From NCBI GenBank assembly GCA_900444965.1, contig UFRQ01000003.1, forward strand, positions 372,001 to 436,000: 64,000 nt of DNA, in the 5' to 3' direction. Both the position numbers and the translations under genes were made by a program. Below, piece by piece: positions 18,305 to 29,484 of the stretch (positions are counted from its first letter, which is position 1; the number at the start of each line of letters is the position of its first letter). The stretch comes from [Actinobacillus] rossii (GTDB taxonomy: Bacteria > Pseudomonadota > Gammaproteobacteria > Enterobacterales > Pasteurellaceae). The notes under the pieces were generated by a model. That model did no database searches and was not told the DNA's origin. It saw nothing but the letters and a program-made list of their open reading frames with translations.

Positions 18305-18390
18305 ACTCTATACAGCTAAAATTGCGTTTTTGTTTATTTTCTGTTAAAAAGTGCGGTTAGAAATCACCGTATTTTACAAGGAATTTAATC

Positions 18391-18741
18391 ATGGCAGAAG
18401 AAACTATTTTCAGCAAAATTATTCGCAAAGAAATCCCCGCAAACATCGTCTATCAAGACGAATTAGTCACCGCTTTCCGCGATATTGCACCGCAAGCACC
18501 AACGCATATTTTAATCATCCCTAACAAGCTTATTCCCACAGTCAATGATGTCACGCCAGAAGACGAAACGACACTCGGTCATCTATTCACTGTAGCCGCT
18601 AAAATTGCTAAAAAAGAAGGGATTGCAGAAGACGGTTACCGCTTAATTATGAACTGTAATAAACATGGTGGGCAAGAAGTTTTTCACATCCATATGCACC
18701 TTGTCGGTGGTGAGCCATTAGGTCGAATGTTGGCGAAATAA
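18391..18741 (+). CDS. hinT: HIT-family purine nucleoside phosphoramidase
   Basis: 116 residues, complete. Hydrolyses adenosine phosphoramidates and lysyl-AMP-type adducts in the cytosol. The histidine triad is HIHMHLVGG near the C-terminus (about residues 99-107), with the upstream HIT-fold markers [27 protein letters not shown] precedes the ATG. The next gene starts 3 bp after the stop, forming a tight hinT-lipoprotein-nagZ operon. Confidence 0.95.
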   Translation: MAEETIFSKIIRKEIPANIVYQDELVTAFRDIAPQAPTHILIIPNKLIPTVNDVTPEDETTLGHLFTVAAKIAKKEGIAEDGYRLIMNCNKHGGQEVFHIHMHLVGGEPLGRMLAK

Positions 18742-18744
18742 TAC

Positions 18745-19095
18745 ATGAAAAAAATTATCCCTATTCTAACCGCACTGTTCTTGGTTGGCTGTTCATCCGC
18801 CCCAAACTTAGTGCGTACTCACGACCCTATTTTAAATATCGATTCGGCAATTCATCCCTATATTGATGCCGCAGTGAGTACGCATTCTGCTTGGGTAAAA
18901 AATAAAAGTCAGCAACCACTGACTGTGCGTTATGATCTTTTTTGGTATGCCGAAAACGGAGTCACGCAGCCTGCGAGCCAAACACAAGATGCGTTTAGTG
19001 GCTCATTGTTATTACAACCTCAACAAAAACAGTCTATCGAGTTGGCAAGCCCCACTCCAGAAAGTGTGAATTACCGCCTTTATTTAAGAAATTAA
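18745..19095 (+). CDS. YcfL-family outer-membrane lipoprotein
   Basis: 116 residues with a lipoprotein signal peptide ending in the lipobox LVGC, so the mature N-terminus would be Cys15 or nearby. The mature part ([32 protein letters not shown]) looks like the beta-sandwich DUF1425/YcfL domain found beside hinT and nagZ in enteric and Pasteurellaceae genomes. The function is not established. In E. coli the neighbouring lpoB product helps activate a peptidoglycan synthase, so a cell-wall role is plausible but unproven. Confidence 0.78.
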   Translation: MKKIIPILTALFLVGCSSAPNLVRTHDPILNIDSAIHPYIDAAVSTHSAWVKNKSQQPLTVRYDLFWYAENGVTQPASQTQDAFSGSLLLQPQQKQSIELASPTPESVNYRLYLRN

Positions 19096-19097
19096 TT

Positions 19098-20144
19098 ATG
19101 TCAACCTTACTTATCGACCTGAAAGGTCAAGCATTACAACAAGAAGAAGTCGAATTGCTCGAACACCCCCTTGTGGCGGGACTTATTTTATTTACGCGTA
19201 ATTTTTATGATCGCGAACAAATTCAAGCATTGATCAAAGATATACGTCAACGCGTCAAAAAGCCACTTTTGATTACCGTTGACCAAGAAGGCGGGCGTGT
19301 ACAACGTTTCCGTGATGATTTTACTCAACTGCCAGCAATGCAATCTTTCGCGGCGCTGGAAAAAGATGTGAATGAACAATTACGTTTGGCAGAAGAAACG
19401 GGGTGGCAAATGGCGGCGGAAATGACCGCACTTGACATTGATCTTAGCTTTGCGCCTGTTTTGGATCTTGGGCACGAATGTAAGGCGATTGGCGACCGCA
19501 GTTTTTGTGGCGATGTGGAACCGGCCATTCGCTTAGCCAGTGCTTATATTAACGGAATGAAACAAGCAGGTATGGCGACTACTGGCAAACATTTCCCCGG
19601 ACATGGTCACGTCATTGCGGATAGCCATTTAGAAACGCCCTTTGATGAACGCCCAAGTGCGGTGATTTTTGAACGAGATATTCAACCCTTTAAACAATTG
19701 ATTGCACAAAATCAACTGGATGCCGTGATGCCGGCACACGTGATTTTCACTCAATGCGATAATCAACCAGCCAGTGGTTCGCGCTATTGGTTGCAACAGA
19801 TTTTGCGCCAACAACTCGGCTTTAATGGCGCCATTTTCTCTGATGATTTGGGGATGAAAGGCGCAGGTTTTATGGGCGATTTTGTGGCTCGCAGCAAAAA
19901 AGCACTTGCGGCAGGTTGTGATTTGTTATTACTTTGCAACGAACCTGACGGCGTGGTGCAAGTGTTGGATAATTTAAAACTTGATGAAAACCAACCGCAC
20001 TTTGAGACTCGCCAACGCCGTTTGCAATCGTTGTTTAAGAAAAAATCCTTTAGTTGGAATGAATTAACCAAAACAGAACGTTGGTTGAATAACAGCAAAA
20101 CACTGACTGCATTCCAGCAACAATGGCTAGCAACCAAAGGCTAA
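19098..20144 (+). CDS. nagZ: Beta-N-acetylhexosaminidase (GH3)
   Basis: Cytosolic GH3 enzyme that removes N-acetylglucosamine from anhydromuropeptides during cell-wall recycling. 348 residues. Key family motifs: [14 protein letters not shown] (about 160-173), which includes the flexible-loop Asp-His catalytic dyad, and [10 protein letters not shown] (about 249-258) with the nucleophile Asp. The start is 2 bp after the lipoprotein stop, with a weak ribosome site, so translational coupling is likely. nagA, acting on related amino-sugar products, is nearby on the other strand. Confidence 0.95.
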   Translation: MSTLLIDLKGQALQQEEVELLEHPLVAGLILFTRNFYDREQIQALIKDIRQRVKKPLLITVDQEGGRVQRFRDDFTQLPAMQSFAALEKDVNEQLRLAEETGWQMAAEMTALDIDLSFAPVLDLGHECKAIGDRSFCGDVEPAIRLASAYINGMKQAGMATTGKHFPGHGHVIADSHLETPFDERPSAVIFERDIQPFKQLIAQNQLDAVMPAHVIFTQCDNQPASGSRYWLQQILRQQLGFNGAIFSDDLGMKGAGFMGDFVARSKKALAAGCDLLLLCNEPDGVVQVLDNLKLDENQPHFETRQRRLQSLFKKKSFSWNELTKTERWLNNSKTLTAFQQQWLATKG

Positions 20145-20178
20145 ATTTTAACCTTTATTTTTAACGTAGCACTTTATC

Positions 20179-21129
20179 ATGAAAAAACTCAATATTATTT
20201 TTGCCGGCACACCTGATTTTGCCGCGCAACATCTTCAAGCCTTATTAAATTCTGAACACAAGGTGATTGCGGTTTATACCCAACCTGATAAACCGGCTGG
20301 GCGCGGTAAAAAATTGCAAGCCAGCCCAGTGAAACAGTTGGCAGAACAGTATAGCTTACCCGTTTACCAACCGAAATCCCTTCGTAAAGAAGAGGCGCAA
20401 GCGGAATTACGAGCACTCAATGCCGATGTGATGGTGGTGGTTGCTTATGGCTTAATTTTGCCGCAAGCCGTATTAGATGCGCCACGTTTGGGTTGTTTAA
20501 ATGTGCATGGTTCCATTTTACCGCGCTGGCGTGGTGCGGCGCCGATTCAACGGGCAATTTGGGCAGGCGATAAGCAAACAGGCGTGACGATTATGCAAAT
20601 GAACGAAGGCTTGGACACTGGCGATATGTTGCATAAAGTGTATTGTGATATTGACGCCACCGAAACTTCAGAAAGCCTTTATCATAAATTGGCAGAACTT
20701 GCGCCACCTGCGTTGATTGATGTGTTAGATCATCTTGAAACAGGCAAATTTCCGCCTGAACAACAAGACGACAACCAAAGCAATTACGCGGACAAATTGA
20801 GCAAAGAAGAAGCCAAATTGGATTGGTCACTTTCTGCCAGCCAACTTGAACGCAATATTCGCGCCTTTAATCCTGCACCAGTGGCATATTTAACGGTCAA
20901 CGTGAACGGCACGGAAGAGCGTATTAAAGTGTATCAAGCAGACGTTTTGCCGCACCAAGATAAGCCAATGGGGACGGTACTTGCCTTTGATAAAAAAGGC
21001 TTACAAATTGCCACAGTGGACGGTGTATTGAACATTAAACAATTACAGCCTTCAGGCAAAAAGCCGATGATGATCCAAGATTTCTTAAACGGTCGTGGGG
21101 ATTGGTTTACTTTGGGTGAGCAACTATGA
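20179..21129 (+). CDS. fmt: Methionyl-tRNA formyltransferase
   Basis: Formylates initiator Met-tRNA using 10-formyltetrahydrofolate. 316 residues. The N-terminal Rossmann domain begins [14 protein letters not shown]. The catalytic Asn and His are in [20 protein letters not shown] (about 107-126), and the Asp in EGLDTGDM. The C-terminal OB-like domain follows from about residue 208. It overlaps rsmB by four bases (ATGA), so the two are coupled. def, the usual partner, is not upstream. nagZ is there instead. Confidence 0.96.
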   Translation: MKKLNIIFAGTPDFAAQHLQALLNSEHKVIAVYTQPDKPAGRGKKLQASPVKQLAEQYSLPVYQPKSLRKEEAQAELRALNADVMVVVAYGLILPQAVLDAPRLGCLNVHGSILPRWRGAAPIQRAIWAGDKQTGVTIMQMNEGLDTGDMLHKVYCDIDATETSESLYHKLAELAPPALIDVLDHLETGKFPPEQQDDNQSNYADKLSKEEAKLDWSLSASQLERNIRAFNPAPVAYLTVNVNGTEERIKVYQADVLPHQDKPMGTVLAFDKKGLQIATVDGVLNIKQLQPSGKKPMMIQDFLNGRGDWFTLGEQL

Positions 21130-22532
21130 AAAGTAACCAAAAGTCCATTAAACGCGTAAAAACTTCGCCAAAAAACACCGCACTTTCCGCCAAAAATCAG
21201 CTGGTGCGAACTGCGCAAAACGTGCGTGCAGTGGCGGCACAAATTATTTTGCAAGTGTTGGATCAAGGCAAATCGTTATCCGCTTTAATCCCTGAAATGC
21301 AACAACAGGTAAAACCTCAAGATTTGCCTTTATTGCAAGAAATCTGTTTTGGCGTTTGTCGCGTATTAGTGCGTTTAGAATGGATTATCCGCTTGCTTGT
21401 GGATAAACCATTGAAAGGCAAAACGCGTATTGTGCATTGTTTGTTATTGGTCGGTTTATATCAATTGCTTTATATGCGCGTGCCTGAACACGCAGCATTA
21501 AACGAAACCGTTAACGCCATTAAGAATTTAAAATCAGAAAATTTCCGTGCGTTGACCAATGGTGTTCTGCGCCGTTTTCTGCGCGAGCAAGAAAATGTGC
21601 TTGCGATTGTGGATAAACATTGGCAAACCAATCATCCAGACTGGTTTGTTAACAAGCTAAAAAAAGCCTACCCCAATTGGCGCGAAATTATTGATGCTAA
21701 TAATCAAAAACCGCCGATGTGGATTCGCGTAAATCAGCAACATTGCACTACAGAAAACTATCGTCAGTTATTATTGGCGGAAAGCGAAATCAACGCTTTT
21801 AGTACAGAAAATCCTTATGCGTTGCGTTTAGAAAGCCCAAGTGCGGTGCAAAATTTACCTCATTTTGTGGAAGGTTGGGTGACGGTGCAAGATGTACACG
21901 CGCAATGGTCGGGATTGCTGCTTGAACCCCAAAACGGCGAATTGATTTTAGATGCCTGTGCCGCCCCAGGGGGGAAAACCACTCATATTTTAGAACAGGC
22001 CCCTGCAGCTAAAGTGGTGGCGTTAGATGTGGAAGAAAGCCGCTTGAAGCGTGTGCATGAAAATCTAGCAAGATTAAAGCAAAAAGCTGTGGTGATTTGT
22101 GGCGATGCGACGCAACCTGAAAGCTGGTTACCACAAGTCGCAGAGCAAATTATAGGGCGAAAAAGTGCGGTGCAATTTGATCGTATTTTACTTGATGCAC
22201 CTTGTTCCGCCACAGGCGTTATCCGCCGTCATCCTGATATTAAGTGGTTACGCCAAGAAAGCGATATTGAACAACTGGTGGCATTACAGCATCAAATTTT
22301 AACCGCACTTTGGGCAACTTTAAAACCGAATGGCGTGTTGTTGTATGCTACTTGTTCTGTCTTGCCTGAAGAGAATAGCCAGCAAATTGCCCGTTTCTTA
22401 GCGGAAACCCCTAATGCGAAATTGGAACCCTTGCCATTTACGCAGGATAAAAGTGCGGTAGGTTTTCAGTTTATTCCTACCGAAAATGGAGGCGATGGGT
22501 TTTATTACGCGAAGTTACGAAAATTAACATAA
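21126..22532 (+). CDS. rsmB: 16S rRNA (cytosine967-C5)-methyltransferase
   Basis: Methylates C967 of 16S rRNA. 468 residues, with a basic N-terminal extension of about 25 residues before the NusB-like domain ([19 protein letters not shown]). The methyltransferase domain has the SAM motif [12 protein letters not shown] (about 278-289), the general-acid and nucleophile cysteines in [16 protein letters not shown] and [11 protein letters not shown], as expected of the RsmB/Nop2 family. It starts inside the fmt stop. The extra N-terminal residues may mean a later true start, but the coupling ATGA favours this one. Confidence 0.95.
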   Translation: MKSNQKSIKRVKTSPKNTALSAKNQLVRTAQNVRAVAAQIILQVLDQGKSLSALIPEMQQQVKPQDLPLLQEICFGVCRVLVRLEWIIRLLVDKPLKGKTRIVHCLLLVGLYQLLYMRVPEHAALNETVNAIKNLKSENFRALTNGVLRRFLREQENVLAIVDKHWQTNHPDWFVNKLKKAYPNWREIIDANNQKPPMWIRVNQQHCTTENYRQLLLAESEINAFSTENPYALRLESPSAVQNLPHFVEGWVTVQDVHAQWSGLLLEPQNGELILDACAAPGGKTTHILEQAPAAKVVALDVEESRLKRVHENLARLKQKAVVICGDATQPESWLPQVAEQIIGRKSAVQFDRILLDAPCSATGVIRRHPDIKWLRQESDIEQLVALQHQILTALWATLKPNGVLLYATCSVLPEENSQQIARFLAETPNAKLEPLPFTQDKSAVGFQFIPTENGGDGFYYAKLRKLT

Positions 22533-22547
22533 AACTTGAAATTGAAA

Positions 22548-22571
22548 AGGGCAAATCAGAAGATTTGCCCT
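22548..22571. terminator. Bidirectional terminator
   Basis: AGGGCAAATC pairs exactly with GATTTGCCCT around a 4-nt loop, between the convergent rsmB and nagA genes, with A-rich and T-rich flanks. Confidence 0.85.
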
Positions 22572-22575
22572 AAAT

Positions 22576-23712
22576 TTATTTCCATTCACCATTAACAAAG
22601 ACGTGTTGAACGTTAAAGTCGTTATCAAATACCGTCAGATTAGCAATTTTTCCGACTTCAATTGAACCTAGCTTGTCATCTACACCGATGGCACGGGCAG
22701 GGTAAAAGTTACACATCCGCAAAGTTTCATCTAACGGCACGCCTACGTGTTTTACCATATTTTCTACCGACTCAATCATGGTAATGGCTGAACCACCAAT
22801 AGTGCCGTTCGCATCATAACATTTATCGTCACGCACATATACCGTTGTACCAACAAAATCAAATTCAGCGATATCAGAACCTGCTGCCGCAGTCGCATCG
22901 GTGACAATACAAAGCTTATCTCCTTTGACTTTCTGAGCGATTTTTACATTGCCATATTCCACATGTAAACCATCCACAATAATCCCAGCATAAGTCTGCT
23001 CATGGTTTAATACCGCACCCACAACCCCCATTGCACGTCCTGAACTCACAGGTGACATCGCATTATGTAAATGAGTGGCAAAGGTGGCGCCTTGGTTAAA
23101 GGCTTGTGTTGCAACATCATAACTTGCATTGGAATGCCCAATTGAAACGACAATTCCCCGTTCAACAAAATCCGGGATAAAACGCGCTGTCGGATTTTCG
23201 GCGGCAAGAGTAATTTTGGTAATCACATCCGCGTTCTGACATAGAAATGCTTTCATTTCAGGGGAAATTTCACGAATATGTTCAGCACGATGCACACCTT
23301 TTTTCTCAAGGCTTAAATAAGGACCTTCCAAATGCAGACCAAGCGCTTGATTTTGATAACGTGCTAAATAATCTCGCATAACGTTGACCGCACTTTTCAT
23401 CCCGTCATCCGTATCGGTAATAAAAGTAGGTAAAAAACTTGTGGTGCCTGAACGCCAGTTTGTTTCTTGCATAATTTCAAGGGTGCGTACACTGGTATCC
23501 CCATTAAACATCACACCACCACAACCGTTTAACTGTAAATCAATAAAACCTGCGGTGAGATTATTTCCTCTTAAATCAATATGTGGAATATTCTTGGGTG
23601 TATTTTGCTGCGCTACAATCGCTGTAATTTTATCGTGTTCGATAACCACAACTTTGCCGTAAAGAATATCAAAGCCAGTGTAAATGACTGTATTTGTCAA
23701 CGCATATTTCAT
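22576..23712 (-). CDS. nagA: N-acetylglucosamine-6-phosphate deacetylase
   Basis: Removes acetate from GlcNAc-6-phosphate in amino-sugar and cell-wall recycling pathways. 378 residues, amidohydrolase fold. Metal and substrate motifs are in order: GFIDLQLNGCGG (about 56-67), HLEGPYLS (about 128-135), SIGHSNASYD (about 193-202), THLHNAMSP (about 215-223) and VTDATAAAG (catalytic Asp, about 274). GGGGAGAG precedes the ATG. nagB is not adjacent, so glucosamine-6-phosphate must be handled by a gene elsewhere. Confidence 0.95.
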   Translation of the reverse strand: MKYALTNTVIYTGFDILYGKVVVIEHDKITAIVAQQNTPKNIPHIDLRGNNLTAGFIDLQLNGCGGVMFNGDTSVRTLEIMQETNWRSGTTSFLPTFITDTDDGMKSAVNVMRDYLARYQNQALGLHLEGPYLSLEKKGVHRAEHIREISPEMKAFLCQNADVITKITLAAENPTARFIPDFVERGIVVSIGHSNASYDVATQAFNQGATFATHLHNAMSPVSSGRAMGVVGAVLNHEQTYAGIIVDGLHVEYGNVKIAQKVKGDKLCIVTDATAAAGSDIAEFDFVGTTVYVRDDKCYDANGTIGGSAITMIESVENMVKHVGVPLDETLRMCNFYPARAIGVDDKLGSIEVGKIANLTVFDNDFNVQHVFVNGEWK

Positions 23713-23912
23713 TTTACTCTCCCCCCAATTTATTCAAAAATTATACCGAAGTGCAGTCATAAAAAGTAGTGCTTTTTCAATAGAAACGCTATCTATTCTT
23801 GCTTAAGAGAGAGAAAAGTTAATCAAAAATTGTGAATAAAAAACCAAGCCATTTTGATTAAATTTTTTATTTCTACTATACTCAACAGGATTTTTATAAC
23901 AAGGAATCTAAT

Positions 23913-25922
23913 ATGAACCAACAATTAACATTAAAAGAGCTCACATTCCGAGGAATGTTGCTCGGGGCGTTAATTACGGTGGTATTTACCGCATCAAACG
24001 TCTATTTAGGCTTGAAGGTGGGTTTAACCTTCGCTTCTTCTATTCCTGCTGCTGTCATTTCTATGGCTGTACTCAAATTCTTTAAAGGATCAAATATCCT
24101 TGAAAACAATATGGTACAAACGCAAGCTTCATCAGCGGGTACACAATCATCTGTTATCTTCGTATTACCTGCAATGTTAATGATGGGTTACTGGCAAGGT
24201 TTCCCATTTTGGCAAACGCTTTTAGTTTGTATGGCTGGGGGGATTTTAGGGGTCATCTTCACCGTGCCATTACGCCATGTCATGGTAGTGAAGAGCGATT
24301 TACCTTACCCTGAAGGTGTTGCTGCGGCTGAAATTCTCAAAGCCGGTCACGATGATAGCCATAACGGCGAAAGTGGTATTAAAGAAATCGCAGCGGGCGG
24401 TGTTTTAGCGGCTGTTGTCAGCTTTTTAACCAATGGTTTACGTATTATTGCAGACGGTGCAAGCCTTTGGTTCAAAGGCGGCAATGCGATTTTCCAAGTA
24501 CCCATGGGATTTTCACTTGCATTATTAGGTGCAGGTTATTTAGTCGGTTTAGTGGGCGGTATTGCGATTTTGCTTGGTATTGTATTAGCTTGGGGTGTTG
24601 CAGTACCTTATTTCACCGCGGCATCACCTATGCCAGCAGATGCGGATATGATTGGTTATGCGATGAGCATTTGGAAAACCAAAGTTCGCTTTATCGGCGT
24701 CGGAACGATTGGTATTGCGGCAATTTGGACATTGCTCATTTTATTAAAACCAATGATCGAAGGGATGTCGCAATCATTACGTAAACTGAGTGAGAAAAAT
24801 CTTGAGAAGTTTGACCGCACTTCACAAGACTTGTCACCAAAAGCTATGGGCCTAGTGTTACTAGGTAGCATCGTACTTATCGTATTAGCGTTATATGAAT
24901 TTGTACAACCTGCGTCACTTGCGCCAGAAGCTGTCATGTTACTGATTGTTGTATGTACCTTACTTGCTGTGGTTATCGGTTTCTTAGTGGCTGCTGCTTG
25001 TGGTTATATGGCTGGCCTTGTCGGTTCATCATCAAGCCCAATTTCGGGAATCGGTATTATCTCTGTTGTTGTCACTTCACTGATATTAATGGCAATTGGT
25101 CATAGCTTTGGTTTAATGGATACGCCAGAAGGTCAAAAATTCTTAACTGCTTTAACAATTTTCACCTGTTCGATTGTGATTACGACGGCCGCAATTTCTA
25201 ATGACAACCTTCAAGATTTAAAAACAGGTCAATTAGTTAAAGCAACGCCTTGGCGTCAACAGGTCGCATTAATTATCGGTTGTATCGTGGGTGCATTTGT
25301 TATTTCACCTGTGCTTGAACTCTTATTCAACGCCTACGGGTTTACTGGCGCAATGCCACGTGAAGGAATGGACGCATCACAAGCTTTATCTGCGCCACAA
25401 GCAACGTTGATGATGACGATCTCTAATGGTATTTTCTCTAGTAACCTTGAATGGTCGTATATTTTCACAGGCATTGCGTTAGGCGCGGTGTTAATTGTGA
25501 TCGATGCAGTATTGAAAAAATCAAGTAATGGAAAATACGCATTACCTGTACTTGCTGTGGGTATGGGGATTTACTTACCGCCAGTAGTCAACGCCCCATT
25601 AGTTGTGGGCGCATTATTGGCTTGGTTTATTAATCGTCATATTGAGAACTATGCGCGCAAATCAGGCAAAGACGCAGAACTTGTGAAGAAAAAAGCAGAA
25701 CGTTACGGTACGCTTTTCGCTGCGGGATTAATTGTCGGAGAAAGCTTAATCGGCGTATTACTCGCCTTTATTATCGCAGGTTCAGTCACATCAGGTGGTT
25801 CAGATGCGCCTTTAGCCCTTGAACTCGAAAACTGGGGTGGCAAAGCGGAAGTGTTAGGCTTAGTTGCTTTTGTTGTGGGTATTTTGATTTATACAAAACG
25901 TGTGATGAAAGCCAAACAATAA
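23913..25922 (+). CDS. OPT-family oligopeptide transporter
   Basis: Proton-driven uptake of oligopeptides or metal-chelator conjugates across the inner membrane. 669 residues and about fifteen hydrophobic segments. Family landmarks: ASNVYLGLKVGLTFASSIPA (about 26-45), QTQASSAGTQSSVIFVLPA, the SDLPYPEGVAAAEILKAG motif (about 129-146) and SSSPISGIG. This is the bacterial OPT group rather than the yeast-type. ACAAGGAA precedes the ATG. It stands alone with its own terminators. The substrate is unknown. Confidence 0.92.
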   Translation: MNQQLTLKELTFRGMLLGALITVVFTASNVYLGLKVGLTFASSIPAAVISMAVLKFFKGSNILENNMVQTQASSAGTQSSVIFVLPAMLMMGYWQGFPFWQTLLVCMAGGILGVIFTVPLRHVMVVKSDLPYPEGVAAAEILKAGHDDSHNGESGIKEIAAGGVLAAVVSFLTNGLRIIADGASLWFKGGNAIFQVPMGFSLALLGAGYLVGLVGGIAILLGIVLAWGVAVPYFTAASPMPADADMIGYAMSIWKTKVRFIGVGTIGIAAIWTLLILLKPMIEGMSQSLRKLSEKNLEKFDRTSQDLSPKAMGLVLLGSIVLIVLALYEFVQPASLAPEAVMLLIVVCTLLAVVIGFLVAAACGYMAGLVGSSSSPISGIGIISVVVTSLILMAIGHSFGLMDTPEGQKFLTALTIFTCSIVITTAAISNDNLQDLKTGQLVKATPWRQQVALIIGCIVGAFVISPVLELLFNAYGFTGAMPREGMDASQALSAPQATLMMTISNGIFSSNLEWSYIFTGIALGAVLIVIDAVLKKSSNGKYALPVLAVGMGIYLPPVVNAPLVVGALLAWFINRHIENYARKSGKDAELVKKKAERYGTLFAAGLIVGESLIGVLLAFIIAGSVTSGGSDAPLALELENWGGKAEVLGLVAFVVGILIYTKRVMKAKQ

Positions 25923-25940
25923 TCCGCTAAATAGCTAGGT

Positions 25941-25993
25941 ACTCGCATAAAATGCGAGTAGTTAAAACACAAGGCGGACATCTTGTCCGCCTT
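25941..25993. terminator. Two tandem hairpins between the OPT gene and tex
   Basis: ACTCGCAT pairs with ATGCGAGT at 25941-25959, then AAGGCGGACA pairs with TGTCCGCCTT at 25971-25993. The second is followed by a T-rich stretch and preceded by an A-rich one, so it can stop both convergent genes. Confidence 0.8.
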
Positions 25994-26004
25994 AGTTTTA
26001 TGCT

Positions 26005-28314
26005 TTATTTTTTCCAGCCTTTCAATGCATCCGCAAAAGCGTTATTGGCGAATTGATTACGCTGAGATTGACGATTATCCCGTTGTTCTGAACGTGGTTT
26101 TACACTTAAAGTGCGGTCAGATTTTTCACTATTTTTGACCGCGCTTTCGTCTAAACGCATGGTCAAAGCAATCCGTTTTCGTGCCACATCCACTTCCAAC
26201 ACTTTAACCTTCACCACATCGCCCGTTTTCACTACTTGATGCGGATCTTCCACGAACTTGTCACTTAAGGAAGAAATATGCACCAAGCCGTCTTGATGCA
26301 CACCAATATCCACAAACGCCCCGAAGTTAGTCACATTGGTAATGGTGCCTTCTAAAATCATGCCCACTTTTAAATCCGCAATATCTTCCACGCCATCCAT
26401 AAAGGTTGCGGTTTTAAATTCACCACGGGGGTCGCGCCCCGGTTTTTCCAACTCTTTGAAAATATCCATCACCGTTGGTAAACCAAATTGCTCATCGGTA
26501 AATTGTTTCGCATCAAGTTGGCGCACGGCACTGGCATTGCCCATAAGATCTTGAATAGATTGTTCAGTCGATTGTAAGATTTTTTCCACCACCACATAAG
26601 ATTCTGGGTGAACACCTGAAGCATCCAATGGATTTTTACCATGAGTAATACGCATAAAACCTGCGCATTGCTCAAAAGCTTTCGGACCTAAACGCGGTAC
26701 TTTTTTCAATTCTGCACGGCTATCAAAGCGTCCGTTTTCATCACGATAAGCCACGATATTTTGCGCCAAGGTTTTGGTCATCCCAGCGACACGAGCCAAT
26801 AATGGCGCAGATGCGGTATTTAAATCCACACCCACCGCATTTACACAATCTTCCACTACCGCATCTAATTTACGCGCCAGTTGGGATTGATTCACATCGT
26901 GTTGATATTGGCCGACACCGATCGCTTTCGGTTCGATTTTCACCAATTCCGCCAATGGGTCTTGTAAACGACGTGCAATAGACACCGCGCCACGCAAAGA
27001 GACATCTAAATCAGGGAATTCTGCTGCCGCCAATTCTGATGCAGAATAAACCGAAGCCCCTGCTTCACTCACCACTACAGTTTGGGGTTTATTTTCTTTA
27101 ATTTCTTTGATTACCTCTTTGGCAAAACGCTCTGTTTCGCGCGATGCCGTACCGTTACCAATGGCTATCAATTCCACATGATGAGCTTTAATGAGCTTGT
27201 AAATTGTTACTAATGCCGAATCCATTTGTCCGGTATGTGGATAAATTGTCGCTGTATCCAACAATTTCCCTGTATTATCCACTACCGCTACTTTTACCCC
27301 GGTACGCAATCCGGGGTCTAAGCCCATGGTATTTTTCGCGCCGGCTGGCGCTGCCATTAAAAGTGCGGATAAATTTCGGGCAAAAACATCAATGGCTTCA
27401 TCTTCCGCTTTTTCACGCAAAGCGCCCATTAATTCTGTTTCTAAATGCAAGGAAACTTTAATTTTCCACGTCCACGCAATCACTTGCTCACGCCATTTAT
27501 CCGCAGGTTGTCCGCTTAGACGCACATTTAAATGTTCGCGGATAATTTCTTCACAATAGCTCGAACGGCTGCCTTCTTCTGCATCAGGATCTGCATTTAA
27601 ACTTAATTGCAAAATCCCTTCGTTACGCCCACGGAACATCGCTAATGCGCGATGAGATGGCACATTGCGCAAAGGTTCTTGGTGATCAAAGTAATCTTGG
27701 AATTTTGCTCCTTCTGTTTCTTTGCCTTCCAAAACTTTCGATACAATCACCGCACTTTGCTGTAAATAAGTACGCACTTTTGCCAATAATTTCGCATCTT
27801 CAGCAAAACGTTCCATTAAAATATAACGCGCTCCGTCTAAAGCCACTTTGCTATCTGTTACGCCTTTTTCAGCATCAACAAATTGTGCTGCAGCGGTTTC
27901 AGGATCATGCTGAGGTTCATTCCAAAGTAAATCCGCCAAGGGTTCAAGCCCTGCCTCAATGGCGGCCTGACCTTTAGTACGGCGTTTGGGTTTGTAAGGC
28001 AAATACAAATCTTCTAATTCGGTTTTACTTTGCGTTTGCAGAATTTTTTCACGTAACTCGTCCGTTAACTTGCCTTGTTCTTCAATGGATTTCAAAATGG
28101 TTTGGCGGCGATCTTCTAATTCACGCAAATAAATTAAACGCGTTTCAAAATGACGCAATTGCGTATCGTCTAAGCCCCCAGTGACTTCTTTACGATAACG
28201 CGCGATAAATGGAATGGTGTTGCCATCGTCTAATAATTGAATGGCCGCGAGAATTTGTGCTGCACGAACTTGAAGTTCAGCGGCAATAATTTGGCTAATT
28301 TGTTGATTTAACAT
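26005..28314 (-). CDS. tex: Transcription accessory protein Tex (S1 RNA-binding)
   Basis: 769 residues, full length. Order of domains: N-terminal Tex helical region, YqgF/RNase H-like domain ([20 protein letters not shown], about 327-346), helix-hairpin-helix region ([18 protein letters not shown]) and C-terminal S1 domain ([20 protein letters not shown], about 650-669). Tex binds nucleic acids and affects transcription fidelity or termination. In several pathogens it influences toxin or virulence expression. It is monocistronic and its start lies 150 bp from the divergent tal gene. Confidence 0.96.
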   Translation of the reverse strand: MLNQQISQIIAAELQVRAAQILAAIQLLDDGNTIPFIARYRKEVTGGLDDTQLRHFETRLIYLRELEDRRQTILKSIEEQGKLTDELREKILQTQSKTELEDLYLPYKPKRRTKGQAAIEAGLEPLADLLWNEPQHDPETAAAQFVDAEKGVTDSKVALDGARYILMERFAEDAKLLAKVRTYLQQSAVIVSKVLEGKETEGAKFQDYFDHQEPLRNVPSHRALAMFRGRNEGILQLSLNADPDAEEGSRSSYCEEIIREHLNVRLSGQPADKWREQVIAWTWKIKVSLHLETELMGALREKAEDEAIDVFARNLSALLMAAPAGAKNTMGLDPGLRTGVKVAVVDNTGKLLDTATIYPHTGQMDSALVTIYKLIKAHHVELIAIGNGTASRETERFAKEVIKEIKENKPQTVVVSEAGASVYSASELAAAEFPDLDVSLRGAVSIARRLQDPLAELVKIEPKAIGVGQYQHDVNQSQLARKLDAVVEDCVNAVGVDLNTASAPLLARVAGMTKTLAQNIVAYRDENGRFDSRAELKKVPRLGPKAFEQCAGFMRITHGKNPLDASGVHPESYVVVEKILQSTEQSIQDLMGNASAVRQLDAKQFTDEQFGLPTVMDIFKELEKPGRDPRGEFKTATFMDGVEDIADLKVGMILEGTITNVTNFGAFVDIGVHQDGLVHISSLSDKFVEDPHQVVKTGDVVKVKVLEVDVARKRIALTMRLDESAVKNSEKSDRTLSVKPRSEQRDNRQSQRNQFANNAFADALKGWKK

Positions 28315-28466
28315 TAGTCTGCCTTTTAATGAAAAAAATTGGCGATAGGATACTGGTTTTATCTCTTTAGCTCAACCAATAAAAAAATTGAATAAAGACT
28401 AGCGATTTCCGAGATTATGTCACATAATCAACAGACAACTCATTCTCTTTATAATAAGGAAATATT

Positions 28467-29420
28467 ATGACAACACAATTAGATGCACTCAAACAAATGA
28501 CCGTTGTTGTTGCTGACACAGGCGACATTGAAGCAATGAAACTTTACAAACCGCAAGATGCGACAACTAACCCATCCCTAATTTTAAGCGCATCGGCATT
28601 ACCACAATATGCGTCATTAATTGACGATGCTGTGGCTTATGCGAAATCACAAAGCAGTGATAAAGCACAACAATTAATTGATGCCGAAGATAAATTGGCA
28701 GTGAATATCGGTTTAGAAATCTTAAAATTAGTCCCGGGGCGTATTTCTACAGAAGTGGACGCACGTCTATCTTACGACACTCAAGGTACGATTGAAAAAG
28801 CACGCAAAATTATCCGTTTATATAATGAAGCTGGCGTTTCTAATGATCGTATTTTGATTAAAATCGCGTCAACATGGCAAGGTATCCGTGCCGCTGAAAT
28901 TCTTGAAAAAGAGAATATTAACTGTAACTTAACCCTATTATTCTCTCAAGCACAGGCACGCGCTTGCGCAGAAGCGGGCGTCTATTTAATCTCACCATTC
29001 GTGGGCCGTATTTTAGACTGGTATAAAGCGAACTCAGACAAAAAAGATTACGCGCCAGCAGAAGATCCCGGTGTGATTTCTGTGACACAAATCTACAACT
29101 ACTACAAACAATATGGCTATAACACCGTAGTCATGGGCGCAAGTTTCCGCAATGTCGGCGAGATCACTGAGCTTGCAGGTTGTGATCGCTTAACTATTTC
29201 ACCGGCTTTATTGAAAGAGTTACAAGAAAACGAAGCGCCATTAGTGCGTAAACTCGACTACCAAGGCGAAGTCAAAGCACGCCCGGCACTCATGACTGAA
29301 AACGAATTCTATTGGGAACACAACGCAGACCCAATGGCAGTAGAAAAATTAGCTGACGGTATCCGCAAATTTGCCGCAGACATCGAAAAATTAGAAGCGA
29401 TGTTAGCGGCAAAGTTGTAG
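28467..29420 (+). CDS. tal: Transaldolase
   Basis: Transfers a dihydroxyacetone unit between sugar phosphates in the non-oxidative pentose phosphate pathway. 317 residues, class I aldolase barrel of the TalA/TalB group. The signature [10 protein letters not shown] (about 32-41) and the Schiff-base lysine in [12 protein letters not shown] (about residue 132) are intact. ATAAGGAA precedes the ATG. Ends at a strong uptake-sequence terminator shared with ftsY. Confidence 0.96.
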   Translation: MTTQLDALKQMTVVVADTGDIEAMKLYKPQDATTNPSLILSASALPQYASLIDDAVAYAKSQSSDKAQQLIDAEDKLAVNIGLEILKLVPGRISTEVDARLSYDTQGTIEKARKIIRLYNEAGVSNDRILIKIASTWQGIRAAEILEKENINCNLTLLFSQAQARACAEAGVYLISPFVGRILDWYKANSDKKDYAPAEDPGVISVTQIYNYYKQYGYNTVVMGASFRNVGEITELAGCDRLTISPALLKELQENEAPLVRKLDYQGEVKARPALMTENEFYWEHNADPMAVEKLADGIRKFAADIEKLEAMLAAKL

Positions 29421-29438
29421 TTCAGAGATTTGTGAAAT

Positions 29439-29470
29439 AAAAAAGTGCGGTTATTCTGACCGCACTTTTT
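29439..29470. terminator. Bidirectional terminator, inverted uptake-sequence pair
   Basis: AAAAAGTGCGGT and ACCGCACTTTTT pair around a short loop between convergent tal and ftsY, with a classical A/T tail on each side. Confidence 0.9.
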
Positions 29471-29484
29471 GTTTCAATGAACCA

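Noticed and set aside
21968..21976. G6 run in rsmB as a phase-variable tract
   Set aside because: It encodes the conserved PGGK SAM-binding motif in an intact gene, and the tract is short.
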